A stretch of DNA of 64,000 nucleotides from Streptomyces violaceoruber (GCA_000720805.1 JODI01000042.1:1-64000); one strand, 5' to 3'. Shown: positions 9,601 to 18,353, counted from the first letter of the stretch. The notes: a model not told the origin generated them from the sequence alone. A program made the numbers and translations.

Positions 9601-10367
9601 TCCGGCTCAAGAAGGACCAGAGCGCCACGTTCTGGGTCTACTCCCCCGCCGACCGCGAGGCCACCCTCGACGTCGACACCCTCGGCGGCACGGGCGCCCG
9701 GCTCTCCGTCAACGGGCACGACGTCCTGCGCCTGGCCAAGGGCGGCAGCAGTGTGGCGGTCTCCCTCTCGGGCGGCGTCAACAAAGTGACGGTGACCGGG
9801 GGTTCGTCCACCACCCTCGTGGACCGCCTCACCGTCACCCCCACCGAGGGCACGCTGAAGACGCGTACGTACGAGGCGGGCGACGCCGAGCTCGCGGGCT
9901 CGGCAACGCTGACCCCGCTGTCCCTGGCCACCGCCGGCACGGCGATCACGGGCGTCGGCGGCGACCCCGGCAACGGCAACACCGCGACGTTCACGGTCGC
10001 CGCCGACCGGACCGGCCTGTACGCGCTGCGCATCCGCTACTCCAATCCCGAGCAGGCCGAGGCCACGCACTACAACCCGGACCCGCTCGCGCGCCACGCC
10101 GACATCAGCGTCAACGGCGGGGAGGTACGGCGCGTCAGCTTCCCGCACAGCTTCCACCAGAACAACTTCTGGGAGCTGACCGCCCCCGTCCAGTTGAAGA
10201 AGGGACAGAACACGATCGCCTTCCGCTCCGAGGAGCTGCCGAACTTCGACGGCACCACCTACGCCTCGGACACCTTCCCCGGCGTACTGCTGCGCTCGCG
10301 CTACGCGCCGGTGATCGACCGGATCGCGGTCGCGCCGTACGCACGGGAGGTGCGCGAGACGCGATGA
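6696..10367 (+). CDS. Very large secreted multidomain glycoside hydrolase (clan GH-A fold)
   Basis: 1223 residues. Signal peptide residues 1-35 (Arg-rich, then a hydrophobic core ending AVAAQA). Next come a LamG/concanavalin-like domain (about 40-255), a bacterial Ig-like domain (about 260-345), and a catalytic (beta/alpha)8 region (about 350-740). Beta-sandwich carbohydrate-binding modules (about 765-930 and 1060-1220) follow. The candidate acid/base is Glu468 in VPFNEPEG and the candidate nucleophile is Glu584 in VNINEYAF; both fit clan GH-A, but I cannot fix the family or substrate. GAGGA lies 8 nt before the ATG. It probably releases oligosaccharides for the neighbouring importer, and LacI operator 3 covers its promoter. 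Confidence 0.85.
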   Translation: MPSADRSARRRAAAAVALTLGAGLLAAPAVAAQAADAPQPVARYTFDEDDLASGTIADSSGNGLTASLVNGDTARSVTGTDGGKALALPGGAPTSNGAYVRLPREVLGDATDLTVSARVKWGDDASAWQRIFDLGTDNTKYLFTTPSNNGGLLQTSVTTGGGGAEAQVRGYAKLPADQWRTVTVTLDSAAGRLTTYLDGVAVSSTATDVKANELLNSSATSAGYIGKSFYPDPLLKGAIDDFTVWHTALSADQVAGTVGSLPTLQEISRTSFEVRTTTGTAPSLPAAVRASFSDGYDRDTPVTWDAVPSDEYAQPGTFTVAGTASGRAVKATVTVVREGQLTVDLGSDTGAFHGGASGTLYGVYGPDVPTNNLIEGMGLRTVSTKAQDGPQHPGADALDVVKPLADSTDGDVYIYMTDIHRGFPYQWPGDTPEEKLKLYKEKVAKQVDQVLRLPKEYQDNIVFVPFNEPEGNMFGTGEWSYDKVSWLTDPDDYFAAWDDAYKLIKGKMPSARIAGPNTSVLYDQVKGFLTHALAANTLPDVITWHELSHPEAVRESVAKYRVWEKELFKGTSREGTQLPVNINEYAFNYHTSVPGQMIQWVSAIEESKVDADIAYWNIDGNLSDSAVQSNRGNGQWWLLNSYASMSGHTVKVTPPFPGENYTMQGVGTLDAKKKQARLIFGGSAGKGHITFDNVSKKLFGDRVHAWVREIEWTGQVGDSPGPKLLTEQNLKVADDGTVVVDFGDGALPKLKESSAYEIVLSPAGKARGTQSPPVRWQGSYEAEDAAHTGSGYSKNGPEGSTRDVSKFYTSGGYDVGGLRTGSDVTLDTTVDVPEDGTYDLSVFANSLNTFDKVKEQGPTNVFLRVDGKADSEQELFLPLGYKWVVWDHADTKVKLTKGKHTLTLAAKSADGKRTTKGDAIVDRLTLTLPAVSAGTQVYEGELAWPAGGAQPVYDLPKQTGTPATGSGAVRLKKDQSATFWVYSPADREATLDVDTLGGTGARLSVNGHDVLRLAKGGSSVAVSLSGGVNKVTVTGGSSTTLVDRLTVTPTEGTLKTRTYEAGDAELAGSATLTPLSLATAGTAITGVGGDPGNGNTATFTVAADRTGLYALRIRYSNPEQAEATHYNPDPLARHADISVNGGEVRRVSFPHSFHQNNFWELTAPVQLKKGQNTIAFRSEELPNFDGTTYASDTFPGVLLRSRYAPVIDRIAVAPYAREVRETR

Positions 10368-10376
10368 GGTGAACGC

Positions 10377-10415
10377 CGTACGGCCGGGACGTCCATGTGA
10401 CGCCCCGGCCGTACG
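10377..10415 (+). terminator. Hairpin terminator after the secreted hydrolase
   Basis: 12-bp perfect GC-rich stem (10377-10388 with 10404-10415) and a 15-nt loop, 10 nt after the stop codon. There is no U-tract, as is common in Streptomyces. Confidence 0.75.
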
Positions 10416-10434
10416 TGTTCCACCGTTGCCCGGT

Positions 10435-10451
10435 ATACCCCACCCCGGTAT
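10435..10451. promoter_or_regulatory. Degenerate CsoR-like box overlapping a leaderless promoter
   Basis: ATACCCC-ACC-CCGGTAT has a perfect left arm, but the right arm matches GGGGTAT at only 5 of 7 positions. The -10 hexamer TATATT (10449-10454) overlaps the right arm exactly as at the clear CsoR boxes. The predicted +1 falls on the A of the ATG at 10461. Confidence 0.35.
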
Positions 10452-10460
10452 ATTGGCGGG

Positions 10461-11555
10461 ATGGACGTGGAGGGGTTCGCAGAAGAGGGATACGACGCGG
10501 TGCGCCGCGTCTTCCAACGGCTGGTGGACGACGGACTGGAGACCGGGGCGGGGCTGTCGGTCTGGCGGGAGGGACGCGAAGTCGTCCGGCTGAACGCGGG
10601 CTGGGCCGATGCCGGGCGCAGCCGCCCGTGGCGCGACGACACGCTGGTCATGCCCTACTCGCTGTCGAAGTCCTTCGTCACGCTCGCCGCCCTGGTGGCG
10701 GTACGCCAGGGCGCGCTGTCCCTGGACGAGCCGATCGCCCGGTACTGGCCCGTGTACGGGGTCCGGGGCAAGGACCGCACCACCCTCCGCCACGTGCTCA
10801 CCCACCGCGCGGGCCAGCCGCGTTTCCCCGCCGACGCCGCGGACCTCGACCTGCTGGACGACGAGGGGCTGCGGGAGAGCCTGGCGCGGGCGGCCCCGGA
10901 GTACGTTCCCGGCACCCGGCTCGGGGAGCACGCCCTCACCTACGGCCACCTGGTCGACGGCGTTCTGCGCGCGGCGGCCGGCACGACAGTGGGCGAGACG
11001 TTCAACGACGTGGTCCGGCCCGCGCTGGGCCTCGACGCCTGGTTCGGCGTTCCCGGTCAGGAACTGCACCGCGTCGCCGACCTGGAGTACGCGGCCCCGG
11101 ACTGGCCGCGCCGACTCCACGCGGCACCCTGGCTCCACACCCCCTCCGGCGCCCTGGACACCGCGCGCACCAACTCCCGCGTCTGGCGGCAGTCCGTCTT
11201 CGGCGCCGTCAACCTCCATACGACCGCGACCTCCATGGCCGCGTTCTTCTCGCGCCTCACCGGCGAGGACGGGCCGGTCCGCGCACTGCTGGGTGCGGAG
11301 CTGCACACCGCACTGCTGGAATCCCAGGTCACCGACCACGACGAGGTCTTCGGCACCCGGATCACCTGGACGCTGGGCTTCGTCAAGGACAAGGGAAAGA
11401 TCGCCAAGGGCGGGATCGGCGGCTCCGCCGCATGGTGGTCGCTCAGGAACCAGCACGCCTGCGCGTATCTGACACGCCGACTGGACGACCACGCGCGGGC
11501 TGCCACGATCGCGACAGCGCTGGGTGACGACCTGACGGTGGTCGGCGAGGACTGA
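10461..11555 (+). CDS. Serine hydrolase, class C beta-lactamase/esterase family
   Basis: 364 residues, no signal peptide, so cytoplasmic. The SxxK motif is Ser67-Leu-Ser-Lys70 and the usual Tyr motif is Tyr161-Gly-His163 (Y-x-N in true class C enzymes; Y-x-H in many esterase-like members). A glycine-rich segment near 315 (KGGIGGSAAW) stands where the KTG-like motif is expected. The family includes EstB-type esterases and D-aminopeptidases; beta-lactam hydrolysis is not implied. The start is probably leaderless: a TATATT -10 ends 6 nt before the ATG and no strong ribosome site is present. A CsoR-like sequence overlaps that promoter. Confidence 0.85.
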   Translation: MDVEGFAEEGYDAVRRVFQRLVDDGLETGAGLSVWREGREVVRLNAGWADAGRSRPWRDDTLVMPYSLSKSFVTLAALVAVRQGALSLDEPIARYWPVYGVRGKDRTTLRHVLTHRAGQPRFPADAADLDLLDDEGLRESLARAAPEYVPGTRLGEHALTYGHLVDGVLRAAAGTTVGETFNDVVRPALGLDAWFGVPGQELHRVADLEYAAPDWPRRLHAAPWLHTPSGALDTARTNSRVWRQSVFGAVNLHTTATSMAAFFSRLTGEDGPVRALLGAELHTALLESQVTDHDEVFGTRITWTLGFVKDKGKIAKGGIGGSAAWWSLRNQHACAYLTRRLDDHARAATIATALGDDLTVVGED

Positions 11556-11560
11556 TAAGG

Positions 11561-11598
11561 ACGGTGTGGCCGACCGCACGCGCGGCCGGCCACACCGT
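11561..11598. terminator. Bidirectional terminator between convergent genes
   Basis: 12-bp perfect stem (11561-11572 with 11587-11598) and a 14-nt loop between the serine hydrolase and the DUF305 gene. It serves both strands. Confidence 0.8.
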
Positions 11599-11617
11599 GT
11601 CAGGCGAGCGGGACGCG

Positions 11618-12289
11618 TCAGTTCTTGCCGAGCATCTTGTTCATCTGCTGGATCTCGGCGGTCTGGGCCGAGATGACGTCGTCCGCGAGCTTCACGGCGG
11701 GACCGTACGCGCCCTTGGCCTTCTCGGTCTTCGCCATCTCGACGGCGCCCTCATGGTGCTGGACCATCATCTCGAGGAACATCTTGTCGAACTCGGCGCC
11801 GGACGCCTTGTCCAGCTTGCCCATGTCCTCGCCGCTCATCATGCCGGGCATGTCAGGCATGGAGGACGACATGTCGTGGTCCATGCCCGGCATGGACGAC
11901 ATGTCCTCGGGGACCTCCTCGCCCCACGAGGTGAGCCAGCCGGACATGGTCTTGATCTCCGGGTCCTGTGCGCTCTTGATCTTCGTGGCGAGGCCCTTGA
12001 CCTCCTGGGACGAGGCGCGGTCGGCGGCCAGGTCGGCCATGGTGATGGCCTGACGGTGGTGCTGGATCATCTCGGTGGAGAAGTCGACGTCGGCGTCGTT
12101 GTGGGTGCCGGCCTTCGCCGCGGCGGAAGCGGAGGCGGATGGACCGGCCGACTCGGAGTTCATCGACCCCATGTCGTGACCGCCGCTGCCGCTGTCGCTG
12201 TCGCCGCCGCACGCGGCCAGTACGAGGGCGGCCACGCCGGTGGTGGCGGCGAGGGCGGCACGACGGATGAGCCTGCGCTGTGCAGTCAT
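11618..12289 (-). CDS. DUF305 copper-associated lipoprotein
   Basis: 223 residues. Lipobox LVLAAC with Cys27, Ser/Gly linker, then the DUF305 helical bundle containing repeated His/Met-rich signatures (FSTEMIQHHRQAITMA; FLEMMVQHHEGAVEMA) and a Met/His-rich insert (about 135-165). Such proteins bind copper outside the membrane in copper-resistance loci. The ATG at 12289 has AGGAG 8 nt upstream; a longer frame is not needed. It lies downstream of a DUF6153 gene and is probably co-transcribed with it from the CsoR-box promoter at 12.87 kb. Confidence 0.9.
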   Translation of the reverse strand: MTAQRRLIRRAALAATTGVAALVLAACGGDSDSGSGGHDMGSMNSESAGPSASASAAAKAGTHNDADVDFSTEMIQHHRQAITMADLAADRASSQEVKGLATKIKSAQDPEIKTMSGWLTSWGEEVPEDMSSMPGMDHDMSSSMPDMPGMMSGEDMGKLDKASGAEFDKMFLEMMVQHHEGAVEMAKTEKAKGAYGPAVKLADDVISAQTAEIQQMNKMLGKN

Positions 12290-12386
12290 GGTTGAGCTCC
12301 TGCGTTCTGGTGTCTCGGATCTGCTGAAGGGCATGCCGAAGCACGGCGCCACGTCCGCATGGGCAGGTGGCGGCGTACGGGCCGCT

Positions 12387-12827
12387 CTAGATCCGCAGAA
12401 GCTGGAGCTCGGAGAGTGAGGGCGGTGCTCGACCACCGTCGGGACCACTGCCGTCCGGGAACGTCCGCACGTCCGGCGCCGACCCGGCGCAGGTCACCAC
12501 GTCGGGCTCCAGCACCGGTACCACCGCGGGAGTCCCGGGAACGGAGGCGGACGCGCAGGTCGGGTCCGCATGCGTCATGTGACCCGGGCAACCGCCTTCA
12601 CCGTGGTCGCACTCCCCCGGGGCCGACATCACCACACCTGTGTGTGCGCTCGCCACGATCCGGTCGGGCCCTGCCGGATCGTGGTTCGCCGGGACCGGCC
12701 CGAGGCCGTGCATGCCGAGCAGACCCAGCAGGAGGGCGGCCACGAGCAACCCGAACGACCGCACCGTACGGTGCGGTCGCGGGTGCTGGACGAGGCGGGT
12801 CACGGCCTCATCGTAAGCATGGATCAT
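12387..12827 (-). CDS. DUF6153 small exported/membrane-anchored protein (copy 1)
   Basis: 146 residues. A basic N-terminus and one hydrophobic helix (about 26-42, LLVAALLLGLLGMHGLG) precede an extracytoplasmic segment with clustered Cys/His (ECDHGEGGCPGHMTHADPTC). It ends with the family tail PPSLSELQLLRI. Function is unknown; the Cys/His content and position suggest a periplasmic copper ligand or chaperone. A CsoR-type repeat lies 47 bp upstream. It shares its end signature with two other small proteins in this window (14537-14974 and 33379-33810). Confidence 0.85.
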   Translation of the reverse strand: MIHAYDEAVTRLVQHPRPHRTVRSFGLLVAALLLGLLGMHGLGPVPANHDPAGPDRIVASAHTGVVMSAPGECDHGEGGCPGHMTHADPTCASASVPGTPAVVPVLEPDVVTCAGSAPDVRTFPDGSGPDGGRAPPSLSELQLLRI

Positions 12828-12873
12828 GGGCCCCTTGCATCCCGGACGCCGCCGAAGCGGCCACGGAGGTTCA

Positions 12874-12890
12874 ATACCCGCCCAGGGTAT
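12874..12890. promoter_or_regulatory. CsoR-type operator before the DUF6153/DUF305 genes
   Basis: ATACCCG-CCC-AGGGTAT: same 17-bp length and ends as the perfect boxes, with the innermost base of each arm changed. On the minus strand the -10-like TATTGA overlaps the gene-proximal arm. Confidence 0.6.
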
Positions 12891-12920
12891 ACCAGCCCCG
12901 GCCGGACGGGCGTCTGAAGG

Positions 12921-14462
12921 TCAGACCTGGTAGGCGACGTTCGCCATCATCCCGGCCTCACCGTGGTAGGCGTTGTGGCAGTGCAGCATCCACTGTCCCG
13001 GGTTGTCGGCGTCGAAGAAGACGGACAGCTTCTGCTTCGGCAGCACGATCGCGGTGTCCTTGCGCGGCCCGGAGGCACCGAGCTGGTACGTGTGGCCGTG
13101 CAGGTGCATGGGGTGCCACATGTCGGTGTCGTTGACGAAGTCGAGCCGTACGCGCCGGCCCTCCTCGACGAGGATCGGGTGGGCCTGGGGATTCTTCATG
13201 TCGAACGGCGTGCCGTTGACGGCCCAGTTGTACTTGGCCATGCCGCCGGTCAGTTCGATCCGGTGCGTGATGTCGGTCTTCGCTGTCTTGAGGCGCACGT
13301 CGTCGGCGGCGAGAAGCTGCGACGCCGTCCTGATCACACCGTCGAGTTCCTTCGGACGGACTGTCGGCTTCGGCGTACTCCCCGAGCCCGTACGCACCAG
13401 GGCCAGGCCGTTCGCGTTCTTGCCTTCGGCCAGGGCGACCAAGGGGAAGACGCCGTCACCAAGGGTGACGAGGACGTCGTAGCGCTCACCCATGCCGACC
13501 AGCAGGGCGTCCACCTCCTGATGCCGGACCGGGAAGCCGTCGGTGTGCGTGATGGTCAGCTTGTGGTCGCCGAGGGCCACCCGGTACGCGGTGTCCCCGC
13601 CCGCGTTGATGATCCGCAGACGCACTTTCCTGCCGGGCTTGCCGGTGTAGACGTCCGGGGCAGTCGCCACTCGGCCGTTGATCAGGTGGTGCGGGTACTT
13701 CACGTCACCGGCGTCGCCGCCGAGCAGGTCGCTCTCAGCGCCCATGAGCATGAACCTCATCGACGAAGAGGACGGGGAATCTCCTCCCATGTCCATCCCG
13801 CCCATGTCCATCTCGCCCATGCCGTGCCTGAGTTCGGCGAAGACCTCGTCGGGGGTGCCGGTGACACCGTCGACCCAGTCGTCGAGGAGGACGACCCACT
13901 CGTCGTCGTAGGCGAGGACCTCTTTCGGGTCCTCGATGACCAGCGGGGCGTACAGGCCGCGGTCGAGCTGGACGCCGACGTGCGGGTGGAAGAAGTACGT
14001 GCCCGGGGCGTCGGCGGTGAAGCGGTAGGTGAAGGTGGATCCGGCCCGGACGGCGGTCTGCGTGGCCGGCGGCACTCCGTCCATGTCGTTGCGCAGCGCG
14101 ATGCCGTGCCAGTGGATGGAGGTGGCGGTGCGGTCGGGGAGCTGGTTGGACAGTTCGGCGACGAGGGTGTCACCGACGGACAGCCGTACCTCCCTGCCGG
14201 GGGTACGTCCGTCGAAGGCCCAGGTCCGGGGCATGACGCCGCCACCCAGGTCGATCCTCGCGGGGGCGGCGGTCAGGGTGAGCTTCCGCTCTCGTCCTGT
14301 GCGCCCGCGCTTCTTCTCGGTGGCGGCGACAGCGGAGCCGGACGGGCTGGTGAGGGCGTCGGCGCCGCCGGAGCCGGAGTCGCCGCTGCAGGCGGCGAGC
14401 GCGCCGGCGCCCGCGATTCCGAGCCCGGCGATCAGGGCGGAGCGACGGTTGATGCTGTTCAT
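12921..14462 (-). CDS. Multicopper oxidase (CueO/CopA-like), exported
   Basis: 513 residues. N-terminal NRRSALIAGLG resembles a Tat signal and is followed by a lipobox-like ALAAC (Cys25). All copper sites are visible: HWH at 117-119, HPH at 159-161, HPMHLHGH near 450, and HCH at 494-496 with His500 and axial Met505. A Met-rich loop (MGEMDMGGMDMGGD) resembles the cuprous-ion docking loops of CueO. It oxidises Cu(I) to less toxic Cu(II) outside the membrane. It lies directly after DUF6153 copy 2 and is probably transcribed with it from the CsoR-box promoter at 15.0 kb. Confidence 0.93.
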   Translation of the reverse strand: MNSINRRSALIAGLGIAGAGALAACSGDSGSGGADALTSPSGSAVAATEKKRGRTGRERKLTLTAAPARIDLGGGVMPRTWAFDGRTPGREVRLSVGDTLVAELSNQLPDRTATSIHWHGIALRNDMDGVPPATQTAVRAGSTFTYRFTADAPGTYFFHPHVGVQLDRGLYAPLVIEDPKEVLAYDDEWVVLLDDWVDGVTGTPDEVFAELRHGMGEMDMGGMDMGGDSPSSSSMRFMLMGAESDLLGGDAGDVKYPHHLINGRVATAPDVYTGKPGRKVRLRIINAGGDTAYRVALGDHKLTITHTDGFPVRHQEVDALLVGMGERYDVLVTLGDGVFPLVALAEGKNANGLALVRTGSGSTPKPTVRPKELDGVIRTASQLLAADDVRLKTAKTDITHRIELTGGMAKYNWAVNGTPFDMKNPQAHPILVEEGRRVRLDFVNDTDMWHPMHLHGHTYQLGASGPRKDTAIVLPKQKLSVFFDADNPGQWMLHCHNAYHGEAGMMANVAYQV

Positions 14463-14536
14463 TTCGTGGTGTCCTCTGCTGGAAACTGCCGATGCGGTCG
14501 CGGAGGGAGGGCACGTCGCGCGCCGTCCCGCGCTGC

Positions 14537-14974
14537 CTACACGCGCAGTCGGGAGAGGACGGACAGGTCCGGCGGGGCGCGGACGGCGACGGCCGCGCCG
14601 GGAGTGCGCCCCGCCGCGGTCTGCCGCAGGTTCAGCAGCGGGTCGAACGCGATCTGATCGGGTACCGCGAGCTGTACGGAGCCGACGTTCGCCGAGGCGC
14701 AGTGCTGCATGCCCGGCATGTCACAGGTGCCGTGTCCGGCGTAGTTCGCGGCAGTCCCCGAGACGCGTGCCTGGGTGGGGACCGAGGACGGCGGCGTCCC
14801 GTCCGGCATCACGTGAACGGCGTGGACCGGGTCCGGCATGGACGACATGGAGGAGACGTCCGTCGATGGCGTCTCGTGGTGGACGAGCACGGCCAGCGCG
14901 ACGCAGAGGGTGACGAGCACCCCGTACGCCCAACGGGCGGCTGTTCCGCCACCCCGTGCCGACCGAATCGTCAT
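14537..14974 (-). CDS. DUF6153-like small exported protein (copy 2)
   Basis: 145 residues from the ATG at 14974. One hydrophobic helix (about 17-33) is followed by His/Met-rich segments (HHETPSTDVSSMSSM; CDMPGMQHCAS) and the family-type tail APPDLSVLSRLRV. I prefer this ATG because it follows a GGTGGAG-like site and leaves the CsoR box outside the coding region; the frame is open to 15064. It is first in an operon with the multicopper oxidase and presumably handles extracytoplasmic copper. Confidence 0.8.
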   Translation of the reverse strand: MTIRSARGGGTAARWAYGVLVTLCVALAVLVHHETPSTDVSSMSSMPDPVHAVHVMPDGTPPSSVPTQARVSGTAANYAGHGTCDMPGMQHCASANVGSVQLAVPDQIAFDPLLNLRQTAAGRTPGAAVAVRAPPDLSVLSRLRV

Positions 14975-15011
14975 GCGCTCCACCTGTGTACTGTCGTCGC
15001 TGGATTGGATC

Positions 15012-15028
15012 GTACCCCTAGGGGGTAC
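15012..15028. promoter_or_regulatory. CsoR-type operator for the multicopper oxidase operon
   Basis: Perfect inverted repeat GTACCCC-TAG-GGGGTAC. On the minus strand a -10-like TACGAT overlaps its gene-proximal end, 38 bp before the DUF6153 start. Confidence 0.8.
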
Positions 15029-15088
15029 CCGGGCGCTCGGCGGGGTCAAGATGGAAGCCTTCATGTGACCCGCGCCACAGATGACGGA

Positions 15089-15105
15089 ATACCCCAGGGG
15101 GGTAT
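15089..15105. promoter_or_regulatory. CsoR-type operator for copZ-copA
   Basis: ATACCCC-AGG-GGGGTAT with the right arm overlapping -10 TATAGT (15103-15108). It is identical to the box at 39143-39159. CsoR releases such sites when it binds Cu(I). Confidence 0.85.
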
Positions 15106-15189
15106 AGTGTTCTCATCGGTCGGGTGAGGCAGGCAGTCACACCTCTCCCGTAAGGACCGTTCACGCACTCACACCCCGAGGGAAGAGCC

Positions 15190-15483
15190 ATGACCACCGA
15201 GACGAACTCCGGCTCCTGCTGCGGCTCCGGTTCCTGCGGCTCCGGCGCCACGGTCGACGTCCAGGGCGTCGGCGTGACCACCGTGTACAAGGTGTCCGGG
15301 ATGACCTGCGGCCACTGCGAGGGCGCGGTCTCCCAGGAGATCTCCGCGCTGGACGGCGTCACCGCGGTCAGCGCGGTCGCCAAGACCGGCGAGGTCACCG
15401 TGAGCTCCGCCGCCCCGCTCGACGAGGAGGCCGTCCGGGCCGCCGTCGACGAAGCCGGCTACGAGCTCGTCGGCCCCGCCTGA
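15190..15483 (+). CDS. copZ: Copper chaperone CopZ (heavy-metal-associated domain)
   Basis: 97 residues. A single HMA fold (about 30-97) carries the metal-binding MTCGHC with Cys40 and Cys43. An unusual extra Cys-rich N-terminal tail ([11 protein letters not shown], residues 10-20) adds three cysteines and could be a second copper ligand. It delivers Cu(I) to the CopA ATPase encoded about 100 bp downstream. The upstream promoter carries a perfect CsoR box. Confidence 0.92.
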   Translation: MTTETNSGSCCGSGSCGSGATVDVQGVGVTTVYKVSGMTCGHCEGAVSQEISALDGVTAVSAVAKTGEVTVSSAAPLDEEAVRAAVDEAGYELVGPA

Positions 15484-15587
15484 CGACCCGGCGGGCCACC
15501 GCCCGCCCACGTGAACTCCCTCCCGCCGGGACGTACCGCACCGCTGATACGGTCGCCGTGCGTCCCGGCCTCCCCTGGAGACATGTC

Positions 15588-17876
15588 ATGACCAGTACGG
15601 CTCCCGAAAAGGCCCTTTCCGGCGCCGCTCCCGCGCCCGCGCCCGGCCGGCAGGTCGAGCTCTCCATCGGCGGGATGACCTGCGCCTCGTGCGCCGCCCG
15701 CATCGAGAAGAAGCTCAACCGCATGGACGGCGTCACGGCGACCGTCAACTACGCCACCGAGAAGGCGAAGGTCTCCTACCCGGACGACACCGAGGTCGCC
15801 GACCTCATCGCCACGGTCGAGAAGACCGGCTACACCGCGCAGGAGCCACCCCCGCCCGCCCCCGTCACGGGCGAGGAGGGCGCGGCGCAGGCCGCCCCGG
15901 CGGCGGACGGCGAGCTGCTGTCCCTGCGGCAGCGTCTGTACGTGTCACTGGTGCTCACCGTGCCCGTCGTCCTGATGGCGATGGTTCCGGCCCTGCAGTT
16001 CGACAACTGGCAGTGGCTGTCGCTGACCCTGGCCGCTCCGGTCGTCGCCTGGGGCGCCTTCCCCTTCCACAAAGCCGCCTGGACGAACGCCCGGCACGGC
16101 GCCGCGACCATGGACACACTGGTGTCGATCGGTACGCTCGCCGCGCTCGGCTGGTCGGTGTGGGCCCTGTTCTGGGGGACCGCGGGGATGCCGGGGATGC
16201 GGCACGCCTTCGAGTTCACCGTCTCCCGTACGGACGGTTCCTCCTCCATCTATCTGGAGGCCGCGGCCGGGGTGACCACGTTCATCCTCGCCGGGCGCTA
16301 TCTGGAGGCTCGCGCCAAGCGGAAGTCGGGTGCGGCGCTACGGGCCCTGCTCGAACTGGGCGCCAAGGACGTCTCCGTACTGCGTGCAGGCAAGGAAGTA
16401 CGCATTCCGGTGGGCCAGTTGGCCGTCGGTGACCGTTTCGTCGTGCGGCCCGGGGAGAAGATCGCCACCGACGGCACCGTCGTCGAGGGTTCCTCCGCGG
16501 TGGACGCCGCCATGCTGACGGGCGAGTCGGTGCCCGTGGACGTCACCGTCGGCGACGCGGTGACCGGGGCGACGGTGAACGCCGGCGGCCGGCTCGTCGT
16601 CGAGGCCACCCGGGTCGGCTCGGACACCCAGCTCGCGCGGATGGCGACGCTCGTCGAGGACGCCCAGAACGGAAAGGCCGAGGTACAGCGGCTCGCCGAC
16701 CGGATCTCCGGCGTCTTTGTACCGGCCGTCCTCTTCATCGCGGTCGCCACCTTCGGGGTGTGGCTCGGCGCGACGGGCGACACCGTGGCCGCCTTCACCG
16801 CCGCCATCGCCGTCCTGATCATCGCCTGCCCGTGCGCACTGGGCCTGGCGACGCCGACCGCGCTGATGGTCGGCACCGGCCGGGGCGCCCAGCTCGGCAT
16901 CCTCATCAAGGGTCCCGAGGTGCTGGAGTCCACGCGGCGCGTCGACACCGTCGTCCTGGACAAGACCGGAACGGTGACCACGGGCCGGATGCAACTCCAG
17001 GACGTGTTCACCGCACCCCGTGTGGACGAGGGCGAACTGCTGCGGCTGGCGGGGGCGTTGGAACATGCCTCGGAGCACCCCATCGCCCAGGCGATCGCGG
17101 CCGGTGCCGTCGAGAGGGCAGGAAGCCTGCCCGTGCCGGAGAACTTCGAGAACGTCGCGGGTCTCGGCGTGCAGGGCGTCGTCGACGGGCACGCGGTGCT
17201 CGTCGGGCGCGAGAAGCTCCTGGCCGAGTGGGCGATCGAACTGCCCCGGGAACTGGCCGAGGCCAAGGCGGCGGCGGAGGCGGAAGGACGTACCGCGGTC
17301 GCCGTCGCCTGGGACGGCGAGGCGCGCGGTGTCCTCACCGTCGCCGACGCGATCAAGGAGACCAGCGCCGAAGCAGTCGCCGAACTGCGCCGGCTGGGCC
17401 TGAAGCCGGTCCTGCTGACCGGCGACAACCAGCTCGTCGCCGAGTCCGTGGCCAAGGCCGTCGGCATCGACGAGGTCATCGCCGAAGTCCTCCCGCAGGA
17501 CAAGGTGGACGTCGTCAAGCGGCTGCAGGGCGAGGGCCGTACGGTCGCGATGGTCGGCGACGGCGTCAACGACGCGGCCGCCCTGGCCACCGCCGACCTG
17601 GGCCTGGCGATGGGTACCGGCACGGACGCGGCGATCGAGGCGGGGGACCTGACCCTCGTACGGGGCGATCTGCGGGTGGCCGCGGACGCGATCCGCCTCT
17701 CCCGCAGGACCCTGGCCACGATCAAGGGCAACCTGTTCTGGGCCTTCGGCTACAACGTCGCCGCCCTGCCGCTCGCCGCCTTCGGCATGCTGAACCCGAT
17801 GATCGCCGGAGCGGCCATGGCGTTCTCGTCCGTGTTCGTGGTGACGAACAGCCTGCGGCTGCGGGCCTTCAAGTAG
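15588..17876 (+). CDS. copA: Cu(I)-exporting P1B-type ATPase CopA
   Basis: 762 residues. One N-terminal HMA domain with Cys32 and Cys35 (MTCASC), eight expected membrane helices, and the intramembrane copper site Cys414-Pro-Cys416. Phosphorylation aspartate Asp458 lies in DKTGTVT; the P1B-specific HP motif (SEHPIAQA) and hinge [10 protein letters not shown] are present. It pumps Cu(I) out of the cytoplasm at the expense of ATP. ATG at 15588 has GGAG 7 nt upstream. It forms an operon with copZ under the CsoR box and ends at a hairpin before the nuo cluster. Confidence 0.96.
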   Translation: MTSTAPEKALSGAAPAPAPGRQVELSIGGMTCASCAARIEKKLNRMDGVTATVNYATEKAKVSYPDDTEVADLIATVEKTGYTAQEPPPPAPVTGEEGAAQAAPAADGELLSLRQRLYVSLVLTVPVVLMAMVPALQFDNWQWLSLTLAAPVVAWGAFPFHKAAWTNARHGAATMDTLVSIGTLAALGWSVWALFWGTAGMPGMRHAFEFTVSRTDGSSSIYLEAAAGVTTFILAGRYLEARAKRKSGAALRALLELGAKDVSVLRAGKEVRIPVGQLAVGDRFVVRPGEKIATDGTVVEGSSAVDAAMLTGESVPVDVTVGDAVTGATVNAGGRLVVEATRVGSDTQLARMATLVEDAQNGKAEVQRLADRISGVFVPAVLFIAVATFGVWLGATGDTVAAFTAAIAVLIIACPCALGLATPTALMVGTGRGAQLGILIKGPEVLESTRRVDTVVLDKTGTVTTGRMQLQDVFTAPRVDEGELLRLAGALEHASEHPIAQAIAAGAVERAGSLPVPENFENVAGLGVQGVVDGHAVLVGREKLLAEWAIELPRELAEAKAAAEAEGRTAVAVAWDGEARGVLTVADAIKETSAEAVAELRRLGLKPVLLTGDNQLVAESVAKAVGIDEVIAEVLPQDKVDVVKRLQGEGRTVAMVGDGVNDAAALATADLGLAMGTGTDAAIEAGDLTLVRGDLRVAADAIRLSRRTLATIKGNLFWAFGYNVAALPLAAFGMLNPMIAGAAMAFSSVFVVTNSLRLRAFK

Positions 17877-17897
17877 GGGCTGCGGGCTCCACGTATA

Positions 17898-17928
17898 GGC
17901 TGCGGGCCTCACGGAGAGGCTCGCAGCC
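17898..17928 (+). terminator. Hairpin terminator after copA
   Basis: Outer stem 17898-17904 with 17922-17928 and inner stem 17906-17910 with 17916-17920. It separates the copper unit from the nuo genes. Confidence 0.65.
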
Positions 17929-17996
17929 GCCGCGCCGGCTCCTGCATCCTAAGCTGCTTAGAAGATCGAGGCCGCGGACTCTCAGGAAGGGGCCGA

Positions 17997-18353
17997 GTGG
18001 TGGGTTCTGACTGGCAACCGGTACTGGAGCTGCTGGTACTCGTCGTGGTGGCGATCGTCCTGCTGCACGCCGTCTCCGTCGCGTTGCGAGCGGTCCGCGA
18101 GCCGCTGCACACGGGTCCGTTCAGCGGCGGCCTCGAACCGCAGGAGCACGCGCTGTCCCGGTTCCACGTGCGCTGGTATCCCGTCACCATGATCTTCCTC
18201 GCCTTCGACATGGAGATGCTGTTCATGTATCCGTGGACGAAGGTGGTCTCGGAGGTCGGTGCCGCCGCGGTCGTCGAGATGTTCCTCTTCCTCGGCGTGC
18301 TGCTCGCCGGGGTCGGATACGCCTGGCGCGAGGGGGCGTTCCGGTGGAGCTGA
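17997..18353 (+). CDS. nuoA: NADH-quinone oxidoreductase subunit A homologue
   Basis: 118 residues, three membrane helices, with the conserved NuoA segment FDMEMLFMYPW between helices 1 and 2. GTG start with AGGAAG about 7 nt upstream. It is the first gene of an eight-gene overlapping operon. In complex I, NuoA wraps the quinone-channel subunit NuoH. Here the partners NuoB/C/D/I are absent or degenerate, so its role is probably in an atypical membrane complex. Confidence 0.88.
   Translation: MVGSDWQPVLELLVLVVVAIVLLHAVSVALRAVREPLHTGPFSGGLEPQEHALSRFHVRWYPVTMIFLAFDMEMLFMYPWTKVVSEVGAAAVVEMFLFLGVLLAGVGYAWREGAFRWS

Noticed and set aside
7356-11579. A 1407-codon open frame on the minus strand opposite the secreted hydrolase
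   Set aside because: Low-complexity Arg/Gly/Val/Leu product, no family signature, and a shadow of two convincing + strand genes in very GC-rich DNA.
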